The notes below the pieces were generated by a model. That model had not been told where the DNA came from. It ran no database searches and saw only the letters and a list, made by a program, of their open reading frames with translations. A stretch of 64,000 bases of DNA from Caprimulgus europaeus (lineage: Eukaryota; Chordata; Aves; Caprimulgiformes; Caprimulgidae), in contig OU015526.1 in NCBI GenBank assembly GCA_907165065.1, positions 65,371,723 to 65,435,722 on the forward strand, in the 5' to 3' direction. Both the position numbers and the translations under genes were made by a program. Below, one piece after another: positions 1 through 12,900 of the stretch. Each line of letters opens with the position of its first letter. Position 1 is the stretch's first letter.

Positions 1-3000
1 AGAATACTTAGCTAGGTGAATCCTAGAAGGGTGTTACTTACAGTTTTGTGTTTTTTAAGGCTGTGACATATGGTGTCTAGTGAAAACAAAGGATAAAGAT
101 TTAGGTGACTTTTTTTTTCCAGCAGAATGTAAAGATTTTTTTCTTACCTTTTTATCTTTTGGGTTGGCTACTCCAGTTTACCCACTCCAATATATCAGTC
201 TGTAGGGAGAGTATTTTCTTTCGTCTGTAAATCAGCCATTGCAGCCTCATGGAACATAAAATTGTAGTTAGTTGTTTGTTTTTGTGGGGTTTTGCTTGTT
301 TGTGGTTTGGTGGTGTTTTTGTTGGGTTGTTTTTTTAGAAAGACTTCAACCAATGCTTGGGGTTAAGTACAATTATACATAGAGTAGGAAGAGGTAGTAG
401 AATTATATTGTGCAGGTATTTTCTGAAAATAGTTTGCATCTACTTGTGATTACACTTAATATTGAAAATAATCTATAAAATAATTTTGGGTAAATGTCTT
501 TTCACAACTTAATATAATTGTGTGGTATTCAGTAATGGCTTAGTTCTGTTAGCTTTGTTCTCAACTAGTACACTTTATTTTTTGACATCTTGATGGGATG
601 AGCTGCTAGTTCTGACTAAAATTGGCAGGTTTGATCCCTTTTTGGGATCAACTTAAGTCCCTTCATTCTAGATTTAAGTCCTTCATAGCCTGTTTTTAGG
701 AAGATGGTAATTATTTCAGTCTTGGTGAAAGAGAATGAAATCTACTCACTTTTCCTCTTTTTTTTCTCCATTTGAGTAGTATGTTACTGTCAGGCTTGGG
801 AGCATGGGAGTGTATTTCTCTGCAAGCCAGCTGACAGGAGACTGTCAATGCTATTATGTTAAGCAGCCTTTTGTATTCGTCTTTTGGCTTTGATGGACAG
901 TCATGCCTTTACTGTGCTTTCTACTCTCTGTGAGATGACTTAAGAGAAAGGTAAATTATTGTGAACAGTTTATACACTCCACCAAGTGTTTTCAGGAAAA
1001 TAGTTATTCTGCTAAAGTTTGTGAGCTTTGGGGGTCAGTAAACATTTTCTTGCCTCTCTAAATGTCAGCTTGAAACCAATATGGCAAACAAATAATAGGA
1101 CAAAGAACTTGGGAATATTTCTGCACCAGAATGTCCGTGATTGCGTTTTTATATTACTTCTTTCAGCATGAATTACAAGACTGGGCACACTCTAAATGAC
1201 ACACCCTGGGGTGGCCAGTTTCATTCTGCTCTTTCCTCCTTCTCTGTCTTTCTTATCCTCCCCTGTAAGTAGGACAGGCCTTTCCACACCAGCCTGGGAG
1301 AGGAATAGGCAGAAGGAAGGCTACACTCCCTCTTCCTTCAAACTCAAACTTCAGGTCTCCACCTTTTGCCCAGTAAAATGCCAGAATAGTTTTTCCAAGG
1401 TAAGCAGGTCCCAAGCAAAGGGTGAACAATGAGCCTGTGCTGAGGTGTGGGATCTGACAGTATGGGAGAAGATGAAAAGGAGTGGATCCCTGTGTCCCAG
1501 TGATGATTCACATAACCTCCACAGTGAAGTCCTGGAGAGGTCAAAGACCCCCTCACAGCCCTTCCCAGCAAGATAAAATTCTCTCAAGCAGAAGACTTGT
1601 GAAGAGAAGGAAAAGCCCCATACTTATCTGCAGATACTTAAATCCTCTTGCACTTACTGTTTTGCAAATACACTGATAGTTGGCATTATCATGAGATAAA
1701 GTCATATTTTGTGTCAGTAACACAGAAGATTCCAGCAGTGTCACCTATTGTTATGACAGTCACTGAGGCAGTTACCCAGCTTCCCAGCCAAACTTAGCTC
1801 ACTCTTTGGGAGCTTGGGGGTAGGTGGGAAAAGCAGAGTTGGTGTTTGACAGCCTGTACCTGGGAGTGCACATGCACCCTTTTATGGCTTATCACTCAGC
1901 TATACCAGCCAAATACTGTCTTGGTGTGCCAGGAAAAGGTGCAGTGACAGGAGCTGGCTGCCAGTGTTTGACAAGAGAGTGGCTGAGGGAGAGAATCAGT
2001 TGGTTAGATGCTAAAAGATGTATATCTACAACCCTGATATTTGATGTGGCTACGATGAAAGAATCTGTGATCTTTGCAGCGCTGCTAATGGATCAGAGAG
2101 TCAGGTCTCGGGCAAAGTTTTACAAAGCCTAGTTTGTAGTCTTCCTTACCATTGGAAAGATTTTTGTAGATTAATGTTTGGAAGGGAGAAACTTGTAGGA
2201 ACATATTTGCAAAATTTCTGTCATTTTTTTTTTTCTCCTTGATTCTATGATTCTCTCTCTTTTAGAGACTAGGAGTAGCAACCTGTTTCTCTTGACTTTC
2301 ACCAGTGTTGTCTGACTTAGCAAATGACCCTGTAGGCCTTTGGTCTCTTTTTGTGCTCACTGATGGCTCAGACCTCCTGCTCCTACAAAGACTTGTGTGA
2401 CTTGACATGGCTTAAGGCTGCTTCAGTTAAGAGCTTCACAAACAAAAGTGAGCTTTGCTACAGCTTCAATGCCAGCAAGTGAACACACATACACTTAAAA
2501 TCCAATGCAAGGGAGGCAAAGTCTTTCTAGGGTTTTTAGTTCAATCACTACAGCCCTTCTCAACTAGGGAGCCTAGAGAACGCGTAAAGAGTAGAAGGAA
2601 GAGTCCTGCTCGCCTTTCATGTAGAAAAACCTGACTTCTTCATCCTTTTCAAGGCAACAGAATGTCAAGTCAGGTTGTGTTGCCTAAGGCTGCTATGTAG
2701 TGAGGGGATTTAAATGTAACCTCTGCATACAGAAAAAGGAAGTCCCTTAATTCATTCAATATTTTATTAGAAATCTCTTAATGCTGGTCTTATTCCTAAA
2801 GGTAAACATCTCAGAGGCTTTTCAAAGCCTGTATTTCATTATTTAATAATCTGTTTTCAGTAAGACAATTCCCTAGGTCTGAGCTTGTAACTAAGTCCAC
2901 AGGCTGGAAATATCAGCAGTCCAGGAGCTGTTAAATAATTAAGCCATTGGTGCCTGTAAGTGTTAGGGCTTGAATCACTCATATTTTATTTTCACAAACT

Positions 3001-3365
3001 GCTGAGAAAAAAAAGTGCCATGAAGAAACATTACTTACTAGCTCTCTTTAAGGACAATATGACTTTTGTCTACAATAGCATGGTTTGAAACTGTATGAAT
3101 TTTTGTTTAGAAAGGACTGTTTAGAGGAGAATACTTAGCGGTGAGCCTGTACTTACCTGGCAGTTTGTGTAGAGCAGTTTCACCTCTATGTACTAAGAAT
3201 TCTCCTGTCTGCTGGACTCACTGGAAAACCCTACCTCTGAATGGAGGCTAAATCCATTTTTATAGGACTTCTGTACAGCAGCCTTTGTTCAAGAATTTCT
3301 GGAAATAGCCATTGACTAGAAAATACAGGATAGTGTTTGGCTGGGGATAGCACAGCCCTGTACCA
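1..3365. other. Unique AT-rich non-coding DNA
   Basis: I see no gene here. Reading frames are short and are not bounded by convincing splice sites. A G/T-rich low-complexity tract lies at about 264-336, made of runs of T broken by GGG and TGG. A good donor (CCAAG followed by GTAAGC, near 1399) follows a frame open from about 1273, but its acceptor is poor and it has no CpG, so I do not call an exon. A 102-codon frame at 1824-2132 also has no supporting context. Confidence 0.6.
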
Positions 3366-3439
3366 GGTGTGTGTGCATAAGTGCTTGTTCTTGTGCTTGT
3401 GCACGCGTGTGTGTGTGCGTGTATGTGTGCACAAGCATG
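3366..3439. repeat. Imperfect (GT)n microsatellite
   Basis: This is a run of GT/TG dinucleotides interrupted by GC, CTT and CAC, with alternating purine-pyrimidine stretches such as GCACGCGTGTGTGTGTGCGT. Such tracts can adopt Z-DNA and are usually length-polymorphic. The ORFs on the opposite strand, rich in His and Thr, are a by-product of the repeat. Confidence 0.85.
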
Positions 3440-5198
3440 CATTTGCATATATCCTGCCTCTCAAGTGGGGGAAGTGTCTCTGAAAGGAACTGAAGGCCAA
3501 TTATTTGCACTACTCATTTTGCCATCTCAGACACTGAGGTGAAAGTAGGATCGTTTGGAACACACAGGATATGACATAGACTGCTCTCTAATTTCAAGCA
3601 GATGGAGGCAGGTCAGCCTACTGCGGGAGTTTCTCATCTGTAAATGATCTCTCTAATGATTTTTCTTCATCAGAGAAAGAAGATGAGATTAGTTTTTATC
3701 ATAGTACCATTTACCCTGGAGGAGGACAAAATAGTACCATCATGGATATAGTGTAAGAGCATAGAAGTTCAAGGAGGGAAAACAGGGCTTTTGTGAGCAC
3801 TAATAACATGCACTCCCTAATTTAGTCCAGACAGAAAATGATTGAGTGAGCACCATAATTTAGTACAGAATCAGATTACTTTCTTCTGTAGACAATTTGA
3901 ATTCAGTTGCTATGTGGAGTGAATTGGCTGGATAGAAATGTGGGGGAGAAGAAGAAAATGAGATTTTGATGAAATGTTGTAGGACATTTCCTAAACTAAG
4001 ACCTGGAAATAAGTGGTTGGTATTAATCCATCTTTTTCATTGTGTCCATTTGTTTACTGTGGCTCTTTGAAATACTTTGGGACTCTTGTGATCTGTAATG
4101 GGAAATCTGTCTGCATTCCTTTCAGAGTTTATTTGCTGTGTTTACAAGCTTGGACTATATTGACATTGTTACTAAGGAGAAACTAACTTTTGGCGATGCA
4201 GGAAACTTTAGCAACTTTATATGTACATACGAAATTTAAACACAAAAGCATTACAGTATAAAAAATAAATTATTTTCTTTCAAACCACTCATAAATTATG
4301 AAACACTGGAATTAGACTCACCTTTACAACTTCTGTTAGACCCCTGTTTCTTCTGTATGTTCATTATGAAATAGTTGGTAATTTTGGCTGTCAGCATGAA
4401 AATATTTTTCTGGTAACTTTAAGGAGAACAAAATGCCTCAAATATAAAAAAAATACAAAAACATGAAGCTTGCTTTCCAGATCATCAAATATTTTAAAAT
4501 AACTTTACTGCTGGCTGGGATTGACTGGATTTATTTGCTGCCTTGATTTAAACAACACATTGACATCTTGTGATTAGCTGAAAAAGAATGTGGGGGTATT
4601 TAAGATTAGTCAATATCTTGTGAATTAAGCAGGCTGTGACTGTTTTCTGCTATTGAGTAATGGTGAACAGCAGAACTAAAAAAAAAAAAAATAATCAAAG
4701 AGCTGATTATGAATGTTACAAGTCAATCAAAAAGAGTTTCTGTTATTATGAAGACATCCCATTTCTTTAATAGCTATAGTTTAATTATAAAGAATTTTTT
4801 TCCCAACTGTTAGCAATAACTGAAAACATGAGTACTGAAACTAAAGAACATCTTTTCATGGTATTCTTTTAATTATTTTCTTAAAAAAAAAAAAAAAAGC
4901 CCTACTTTAAGGTTTATTTTATGAAAGTTTAGAATTATTATTTTAGCAAGTAGTAATTGATTATTTATGCAAAATTATGTTTTCACTAAACAACCCCTTT
5001 CTGATGGTTTTCCAAGATATGGTGTATCTTATCTGATGATCAGACTTACCTTTTCTGTGCTGGAAGAGGAGAAAACTGAATCTTTTAAAAAGTCTTAAAA
5101 TGTGGCTTAAATCTCAAAGTAACATTTTCATACAGAAACTACCAGAAGTGGAAGGTGTCTTCTGCTCTCACTTCTATCTTGTGGCCCAAGACTATTTT

Positions 5199-5200
<2 letters not shown>

Positions 5201-5231
<31 letters not shown>
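5201..5231. repeat. Poly(T) tract, 31 bp
   Basis: An uninterrupted run of 31 T. If it were the reverse complement of a poly(A) tail, a retrocopy body with a TTTATT-type signal would lie just to its right. I see none, so I call it a simple homopolymer. Confidence 0.9.
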
Positions 5232-5232
<1 letters not shown>

Positions 5233-6724
5233 GTCAAGACTGCTTATTAGAGACAGTTCATTTGTCCAGTGATCTTTCATCCTTTAAGTGCTAAAACTTG
5301 CTGATTTGTCTTAGTGAACTAATTCAATACTGTAGCAGCAACAGAGGATAGAACCAAATTCAAGACATAACCAATTCATTAATACAAATGTACATATATT
5401 GTATTTACCTCAAAACCAAGAAGATTCTGTCTGTAACATAGTGGTGTGTTGTATTAAATCAGGGGTTTAGAGTGCAGGAGTGTTTTGTTTGTTGTTTTTT
5501 ATCTTAAGTCCTTTTAGTCTGATGTGATGACAGTGTATCCTTTAGTTCTGCAGATGACCTCACTGAACTTAAAGTGCATATTTTAAAACAACAACAAGCA
5601 GACAAGTGACAGGATAGAAGCTTATGACATCCTGATTTTATTTGAGACTGGTACTTCAACATTCTACCCTTTAAATAACACAAACATTTTCTGTTTTGTT
5701 TTTTATAATTGCCAAAAACCTCTGTCCCCAACCACCTCACTAAAATAAATCAAAACAGTTCCTTGTATGCACTGTCTTATAACCACAGCAGATGACTTAT
5801 TTTAATGACTTGTTATCCTTGCTTGAGAGGAGCAGAAGCATTAGTGTGAAGAATGAAAGATTTAAAATAGTAGTAAGATGTTTAATCAGGTACAACTGAT
5901 TAAATCAGTTAGGCAACCAGAAATCACCTCAGATTTACAACAGGGAAAGCACATATAAAGGTAGTTTTCATAGAGCTGCTAAACTGAGGTAGCTTGTCAG
6001 TTTTTCTGCCCTGTTCTTGCTCATTCCATGGCAAATGTGATGCAACTTGCCTCCCTTTTTGTCTTCACTCTGGGGATAAAAGGACATTCATAGCAGCAAC
6101 GTAAGAGCCTTCTGCCAGTTTTTCATCAATAGGTAAATTCAGTATTATTTGGGGAATTCATGTCCCTGAAGAACAGAAGGAAAAAATAAATAGCTCATCT
6201 TGAATGGGGATTCTTAAAATAAACACATGTGTAAATATGAATGATGGAATGCACATTATTCTTTAGAATTAAGATTTCCCTTTGGGCTTAGCAGGCAATT
6301 AAATGTCAAGTTTGAGGCAGAAATTGAATCAAGATGTTAATAGATTATTTTTTCTCTGTTGCAAAACCTGTCATTTCTTTTTAAAAAATCCAGCTTATTA
6401 AGCTGTTTTAGACATCATGAAAGAGCTTGGACAAATAACTGTTAGGTCCCAGAATTAATCTTGATAATTTTGGTACTGTTGGCTTACTGTAAACCACAAA
6501 AAGTCGTAGTCATGTGTCTGTCCACAAAATTAATCTTAACACCACACTGCAGTTTGCTTTAGCGGTCACTCCTAACATAAAGAAGTTTAAAGAATCCATC
6601 AGTTGTACCTAGAATTTCACTGTATCATCTCCAAAGGAATGGGAATGAAAGTCAGATGCATTTTTTAATGCTTGTTGAAGTCAAAACTTACTGAATTTAA
6701 TTACTTAGGTCCTTGTTGTTTTAA

Positions 6725-6840
6725 ACCACTTATTAATGAATTGATTAATTTATAATTATTTAATTTATCATCTATTATTTAATTATGTAATTATTTTATT
6801 AAAGTAATTTATCATCTATTTATAATTTATTTTATATTCC
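6725..6840. repeat. AT-only low-complexity block with a short tandem duplication
   Basis: The block is almost purely A and T. The string TAATTTATCATCTATT occurs twice, at about 6761 and 6805, with similar TTTATAATT flanks. This indicates an approximately 44 bp tandem duplication inside the AT-rich tract. Confidence 0.7.
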
Positions 6841-7749
6841 TCAGTTAGTTAACACTTAATATTAATTATTCCTTATTAAGATAAATTATTCAGCTTTCAA
6901 TCATTAACTTTTAATATTCTATGCATTTCCAACAACAGCTGTGCATTTTCAATACAGTATGCTTTATTGGTAACAGATCTGGTATTTCCTTCAATAATGC
7001 TACTTTATCCCACTCATGGATTTTGTTTATTCATAACAAAGTTTCCTACTCTACAAATTTTAAACTTTTTCTCTACTAAAGTTTCAAGGCTTTAGCTCTT
7101 GCTACCATAAATGCTGCCACATTACTTCTCCTCTGAAACCCAGGTGATGGTCCAATGAATAATTGTAGAAAAATTTTACCCCTGTAACAGCTTGCTTGGA
7201 ATAAATGTGTCTTGGGAAAGGACTTTAAGAAATGAAAAATGTGTTTGTATACATATCTCTTAAATCTTTTGCTTTTCCAGTTTCATTAAGGAACAGAGTT
7301 CCTTTTAAACTTGTTATTCCAAAGACAGGTCATTGAAAGAAGATTAAAAGATATCTAATTAAATTGTCTGTAACAAGAGCATCTCTATAGAAAATGTGAC
7401 CTTTCTGTTTTTATGCTATGGATGACCAAATTCCATTTTAAGTTTTCAAAGAAGGACAGAACAATTCATTGCATTGTCTGTTCTCTAGGTCTTTAATTAT
7501 CTTGCACCTTGGCCAGGTCAATAGATTCCAGTTGTTAAGCTTTCCTTCATTTTTTTCCTTGTTGTCCAGAATAACTGGTAAATGGATAGAACACATTTGA
7601 ATGCATAGTGTTTGAAGATCAGAGAGGGAAAATAATGGATTTATGAAAGGAAAGAAATAAGTGGATGGTACAAACAGGAAAAAAAAGAGGAAATAGGAGG
7701 TTTAGCAAATGGCTCTAAGACATACAGAATGTATCTGCTGATGTTGCAG

Positions 7750-7842
7750 ACACTGAGACGGCAGCCAGAGAGTGTTGGGCAGGAATGGGACATCAATAGT
7801 GTATATTTTCTACATGGTGCTTCTGACCCCCAGCTCTTCAAG
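7750..7842 (+). CDS. Candidate internal exon, 31 codons, protein not recognised
   Basis: Seen: an acceptor ending in GATGTTGCAG, then 93 bases open in one frame, then a good donor (TTCAAG followed by GTGAGA). The exon is phase 0 at both ends. The translation begins TLRRQPESVGQEWDINSVYF and ends SDPQLFK. The composition looks protein-like, with mixed charged, aromatic and polar residues, and there is one CpG in a CpG-poor setting. Weak points are the modest pyrimidine tract before the acceptor, and that the frame also stays open on both sides (about 7729-7953), so it is not sharply bounded. Two other phase 0/0 candidates on the same strand lie at 23529-23627 and 59011-59127. I do not recognise a family. 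It could be a chance open frame between cryptic sites. Confidence 0.28.
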
Positions 7843-9296
7843 GTGAGACTCTGCTGGCCAGATCCTCTTTTCATGTGGGCTTATGCAGAGTGCCTCCACT
7901 GGAATGGCTTAGGTGGAATGCAGAGCACTTCTGAAAACTCTCAACCACCTTAGCACACCTATTCTGGCAATTTAAAACTCAATTAGCATGAACATTTGAC
8001 CTAAGTATTAAAATTTAAACTGGTACCCTCTCTTATAAACATAATAGAGCTGTGGGGAGAGCAACTGCCTTGGGACAACACTATGCTTAGGGTACTGCAA
8101 GAAATTTACCAGTATAGGTGGTAAGGGAGCAGTGAAAGTCTCAAACAGGGTGCATTGCTTTAAAGTGAGTGCAAGTATATTCCAAACCTTGTCCTCCATT
8201 TGTGATGTTTGGGGCCTATCCTGATTAGGTCTAAGCAACCTAATTGAATTTTTGTGCTAGAAATGGGGAATTGGAGATTTTTTTGTTGGTGTTGCTAGGT
8301 GTTTTAGCTTTGTTAACCTGCACCATGATAAACAGCAAACACTATCGGCATCTCTACAGCACATCTACTTTTGTTTGGTTGACATTTTTGCATATTCTGG
8401 AAAAGAAACCAAATTACAAATGACAGCCTACAGCATTCCCCTTTGCATTAGTTTGAATGAATTAAGCAGGTTATAGAACTATGTTTTCTTATGGCTTTTT
8501 GGTTAAGAGAAAATTAGTGGTTTGGCCAGATCCTTGACTTCTTTTGTGTGAGGAGGCACAGGGTATCTGCAAATCCACATTACCTCAGGGAGAGTTTAAA
8601 GAATTCACCAGTTCCTAGAGGGTCCATTGCTGGATCAGGCCAATGGTAGACATAACAGGAATGCAAATTACTTCCATTATTCAATTTTAATAAATATGAT
8701 TCAAAGACAACTGTTCCTGCAGCTTGTCCAACAGAAAAAAAAAAAATAAGCTGAAGCCAACTGCGGAACAAAAATGCCAGTAGCTGTGATGAATTATAAT
8801 TCATTATGGACAGGAAACTATAAATATATGACCTAAGGAAAAGAAAACTTTAGGCAATGTAATTAGGGGGAAAAATCCCATTAGTACTATGAACTATGGG
8901 CTGAGCAGGAAACCCACAAGTGTAAGAAATGAGGCTTCAAATCTGCAATTGTTCAAAAGCAAGCTAGAAATGCATACAGGAATGATGCAGCAAATCTTGC
9001 AAAATGTGAGAATGTCCAATAAAAGACAATTTCTATGATTCTAAATGCTTATCCAGAGAAAACTCAGAAAAAGTATTTGATTTCACACACAGAGAAGTGC
9101 TAATAATTGTCTTAACAATAAGACAGTCACTTCAGTGTTGCAGTAATGTTCCTGCCTACAGAAGATTGCTGATCAGATTTCTGCTTTGCCATGCTTAAAG
9201 AAAATCTTCAAGTTTGAGAGCTACTCCTTTGTGCTACTGAGCCAAGCCCCAGGCTCAGGGTGATTTTAATAGCCTTCTACCTTTTCCTGTGTCTCA
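7843..9296. other. Non-coding DNA between exon candidate and CR1
   Basis: No gene, RNA or clear repeat is seen. Short frames on both strands near 8008-8238 and 8580-8804 have no splice context or recognisable motif. Confidence 0.55.
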
Positions 9297-9946
9297 TTTG
9301 AGCTGGCAATGTGCACTTGGAGCCCAGAAAGCCAACCATATCCTGGGCTTCATCAAAAGAAGCGTGGCCAGCAGGTCAAGGGAAGCAATTCTCTCCCTCC
9401 ACTCTCGTGAGACCCCACCTGGAGTGCTGTGTCCAGTTCTGGGGCCCCCAGTGTAAGAAGGACATGGACCTACTGGAGCGAGTTCAGACGAGGGCCACAA
9501 GGATGATCAGAGGGCTGGAGCACCTCTGCTATGAGGACAGGCTGAGAGAGCTGGGGCTGTTCAGCCTGGAGAGAGAAGGCTCTGGGGAGCCTTACAGTGG
9601 CCTTCCAGTACCTGAAGGGGCTACAAGAAAGCTGGGGAGGGACTTTTTACAGGGGCAGGTAGTGACAGGACTAGGGGTAATGGCTTTAAACTGGAAGAGG
9701 GCAGGTTTAGATTAGATATTAGGAAGGGTTAAATTAGATGTAAGGAATTATTCCTGTGAATGCAGTGAGATACTGAAACAGGTTGCCCAGAGAAGCTGTG
9801 GCTGCCCCCTCCCTGGAAGTGTTCAAGGCCAGGCTGGATGAGGCTTTGAGCAACCTGGTCTAGTGGAAGGTGTCCCTGCTCATGGCAGGAGGGTTGGAAC
9901 TGGATTATCTTTAAGGTTCCCTCTAACCCAAACTATTCTATGATTC
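9297..9946 (+). mobile_element. CR1 LINE, 5'-truncated copy (plus orientation)
   Basis: CR1 is a non-LTR retrotransposon that inserts by target-primed reverse transcription and is usually truncated at its 5' end. This copy starts inside the C-terminal part of the reverse-transcriptase ORF. Telltale stretches are [18 protein letters not shown] and [20 protein letters not shown]. After them comes the usual 3' untranslated segment (GGTTGCCCAGAGAAGC, then CAACCTGGTCTAGTGGAAGG), ending in CTAACCCAAACTATTCTATG. There is no poly(A). The frame shifts in the segment after the LGLFSLE stretch and then meets stop codons, so the copy is dead. It is similar to the copies at 29.2-30.6 and 34.5-35.3 kb, suggesting comparable age. 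Confidence 0.95.
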
Positions 9947-12900
9947 ATCTGCTCTCTCCTCTTCCTCTACTTTAATGATATAAATCCTCTTCTTGTTTTC
10001 CTTCTTACAAGATATTTCTTCTCCTTTAAGTCCATGTGAAGTGGTCACTAGCATTCTCTTCATTGTCCTGTTTCCACTATAGGAGATGCTCTGTGTCTAT
10101 GACATGAAACTTAAACTTCCTGTCATCAAGTACAAATCTTAAATCAGCCATCAATTCCTACATACCCATTCACTGAGCCATCCCTTCTTCAGTGCTACAG
10201 TATATTTTCTCATTTCCTTTTTATTTTTTTTCCCTCCCTGTTGCAATCATGCCACTTTCTGTAGGACCAAGGCTCGTTGTGGGTCACCGTTTTAGTGCTT
10301 TTCTTTGTAGCTGCACTGCCGTGCAAGGTAGCATAACGTGCTTGTTGTTACTCTGCCAACCTCAGATCATAGGATGGAAAACAATAGTTGAAGGTGGATC
10401 CCTGAATGTCAGAGGTAACAATTCTTTCAATGTTAATTTGGTCATTTACCATTTCTCTATTCCTAATCTCAAAAGATTTTATTTTACCTTTTTAAAATTA
10501 TGGAAGATAACATGGAGTCACAGTATCATCGCTGTATTCCAGTAGAATTAATGCTGTGTGTTGGATTTTATTTATTTAAACCATTACAGACTCTGCAGAA
10601 CTTAATGCTGTGGTATGTCATCATTTCAGTTGTATGTAGATTGCAATTTGAAGTTGTTTTGTTTTTTACTGTATGTTTCTCACATTACAGAATAAAGTTT
10701 GCTGAAATTCAGAGGAGATGATACGCAGTAACAAACATCAGGTGTATTATTTACTCTTCTAGGAACTTGGTTCTGTCTCTGTAACAAGTGACTATGGTTA
10801 TATGTGTGAAGACTGTGAGTTACAGAAGCTATTTTCAATGAGTGGGAGCAGAGTTGCATTGCTGCGCCCAAATACAGAGAGACCAACAGCACACAAAATA
10901 TTAGACTAGAGTGAAAGCAAAGGAGTGGCCTTTGTTGGCTGCCAAACCCAAGCTCTTGTGGACTGATGAAAGGAATGTGCTCCAGAGGTGAGGCCACACC
11001 GAATAAGACAGCTCCTCCATGACAATTAGAAAGTTATGACAAGAGAAGAGACCGAGCGTGTTTTAAACAACAGTCTCCATTTGATGTTTGCTCCTGGAAC
11101 TGTTAAATGTAGGTCTATGTTTAGGACCTGAGGTCGTGTCGGTGAGTTTGCATGATCCTTTTTAACACCAGTGCACACTGGGAGTCATTTTCATCACTTA
11201 TCAATTGTGTTTCAAAATAAAAGGCCTTTTGAAGTACCATTGATATGTGGGGGAACAGTGTAAGTGAGCATGTGCAGCAGTGAGTGTAATGCTTGAGGAG
11301 AAGGACAGTACTGTCAGTGCTAGGCTGATGCAGGGGATCCCATATGACAGCCTATGAGTGACCCCCAGCATACCCACTGACTGTTGTCCATCTCCTGCTG
11401 GTCCTGTTCCTTCCTTAGCCAAGACTATCCTGGTAAGTGTGGCACACTATGCTGGACAATTATGTCCCTGCTTTTATGAGGGTGGCAGGAAGGTTACATT
11501 ACTTACTGTATCATCTCTGACATCCAGCCCAGGAACCTAGTTTGAGGTGATTACTGATGACTGCTGAGTCTGATACTCAGACTAGTGAAAAACAAAAAAG
11601 TGATATCTGAGTGACATCTGAAATTCCAACTAGATAAGATTCCAGAGCTAAGGACTATCTGTTCTGATCCTGTGAGAAGACTTTGTATTTAAATGGTGAA
11701 TGTTTGATTAAATATTAAGGGTCTGATTCTTCATTGCATTGCACTGGTCTTATTCCAGGATCAGTATTCTGACTGCATCTTTAAATATTAATTTTTTTCT
11801 GTCAGGTTGGAAGCTGTTATGTAACCTCTGACACTGGGGTCTCATGCTGTTTCTTATGTCACAAATGATGACAGTTGCCAGAAACAGTGACTAGCAGCAG
11901 CAAGAGACTCTGCAATATTCACTTTAATTGCATTCTATATTTTCAGATATAATTTACAGTTTTTAAATGTTAAAAAAATGAGTGTCCTGACATGAGTACT
12001 CAGTAACCTGTAGCAAGCCACCAGGAAAAGGAAAGTTGTTCTTTCAAGATTCAACAAAAACAGTTCCTTACTGTGTGGCAGAAACAAGCTGCACTAAACC
12101 TGCCAATGATTCAGTGTGTTTTTCTAAATTCAAACTGGGCTGCAGCCTAAAGTTTGCAGCAGGGATTCAAACCCTGCAGGGAAACACCAGAGGCTCAAGC
12201 CTTTCTCCCAGCATCAGTCATGGTGCCAGGTAGGGAACCAAATGAGAAGCAAAACACTCTCTGTACTAAAATAGCATAACAAATGGCTCCAGGGCTCACA
12301 GAGAGAGGCCAATACACAGCATTAATTAGCCTAAAAGTAATTAAAATATTGCTAAAAAAATCATAAGTGGCACAATTGAGAGCTGGATGAGTTTTTGAAC
12401 TCAGCAATATGAAAACCTCTGTGTAGTAACTGTGAATTTGATGCACATTGGGAGGTTTCAGTGACAAGTAGAGCAGTATTGACTAGAAGAGACAAGCATA
12501 CTATAAAATGTAATTTGCTGTAGAAATTAAAGACTGAATGAAATGTAATTTTTTCCAGCAAATTCTGACTTATACAAGACAGAGAAGAAACAGACATTAC
12601 TCTTTACTAGAATTAGTCATGTTAATTATAGTGAACATTTTCTTGAAATTAGCTGTGTTTTTCTAGGTGGAAACTGTCTTGAAGTGAATCATTCATTTTT
12701 CAAATATGCTCATTATTCAAAAGTTTTGGACAAATATTTATAATACTAGATTTCAGCATATGCCTTATGCAGGAATAGCCTATTCTTAGTTTTACTTCCA
12801 CGTTCAATATTTAGTATGACATCTTTGAGCTATGTGATCCATCATATAAGTCCTAAGTTTTAAAATATTTTTCCATTTTTCACCATACTTCTGCTCTTGA

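Larger units (their letters stand above)
3440..7749. other. AT-rich non-coding DNA
   Basis: No gene is visible. The stretch holds homopolymers (see 5201-5231), short A runs near 4680 and 4883, and an AT-only low-complexity block at about 6725-6840. Frames are short and contain no recognisable domain. Confidence 0.6.

Noticed and set aside
1824..2132. 102-codon plus-strand frame with some CpGs near its end
   Set aside because: No splice sites, promoter or polyadenylation context and no recognisable motif; frames of this length are expected by chance in 64 kb.
2240..2256. TGATTCTATGATTC resembling a CR1 tail
   Set aside because: No preceding CR1 text; too short to support an element.
3231..3510. 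Three minus-strand frames rich in His, Thr and Cys
   Set aside because: Produced by the GT microsatellite.
9031..9044. TTTCTATGATTCTA resembling a CR1 tail
   Set aside because: No upstream CR1 3' region matches.
10366..10414. Short segment with strong acceptor and AGAG|GTAACA donor
   Set aside because: 49 bp, not a multiple of three, and no neighbouring exon with matching phase was found.
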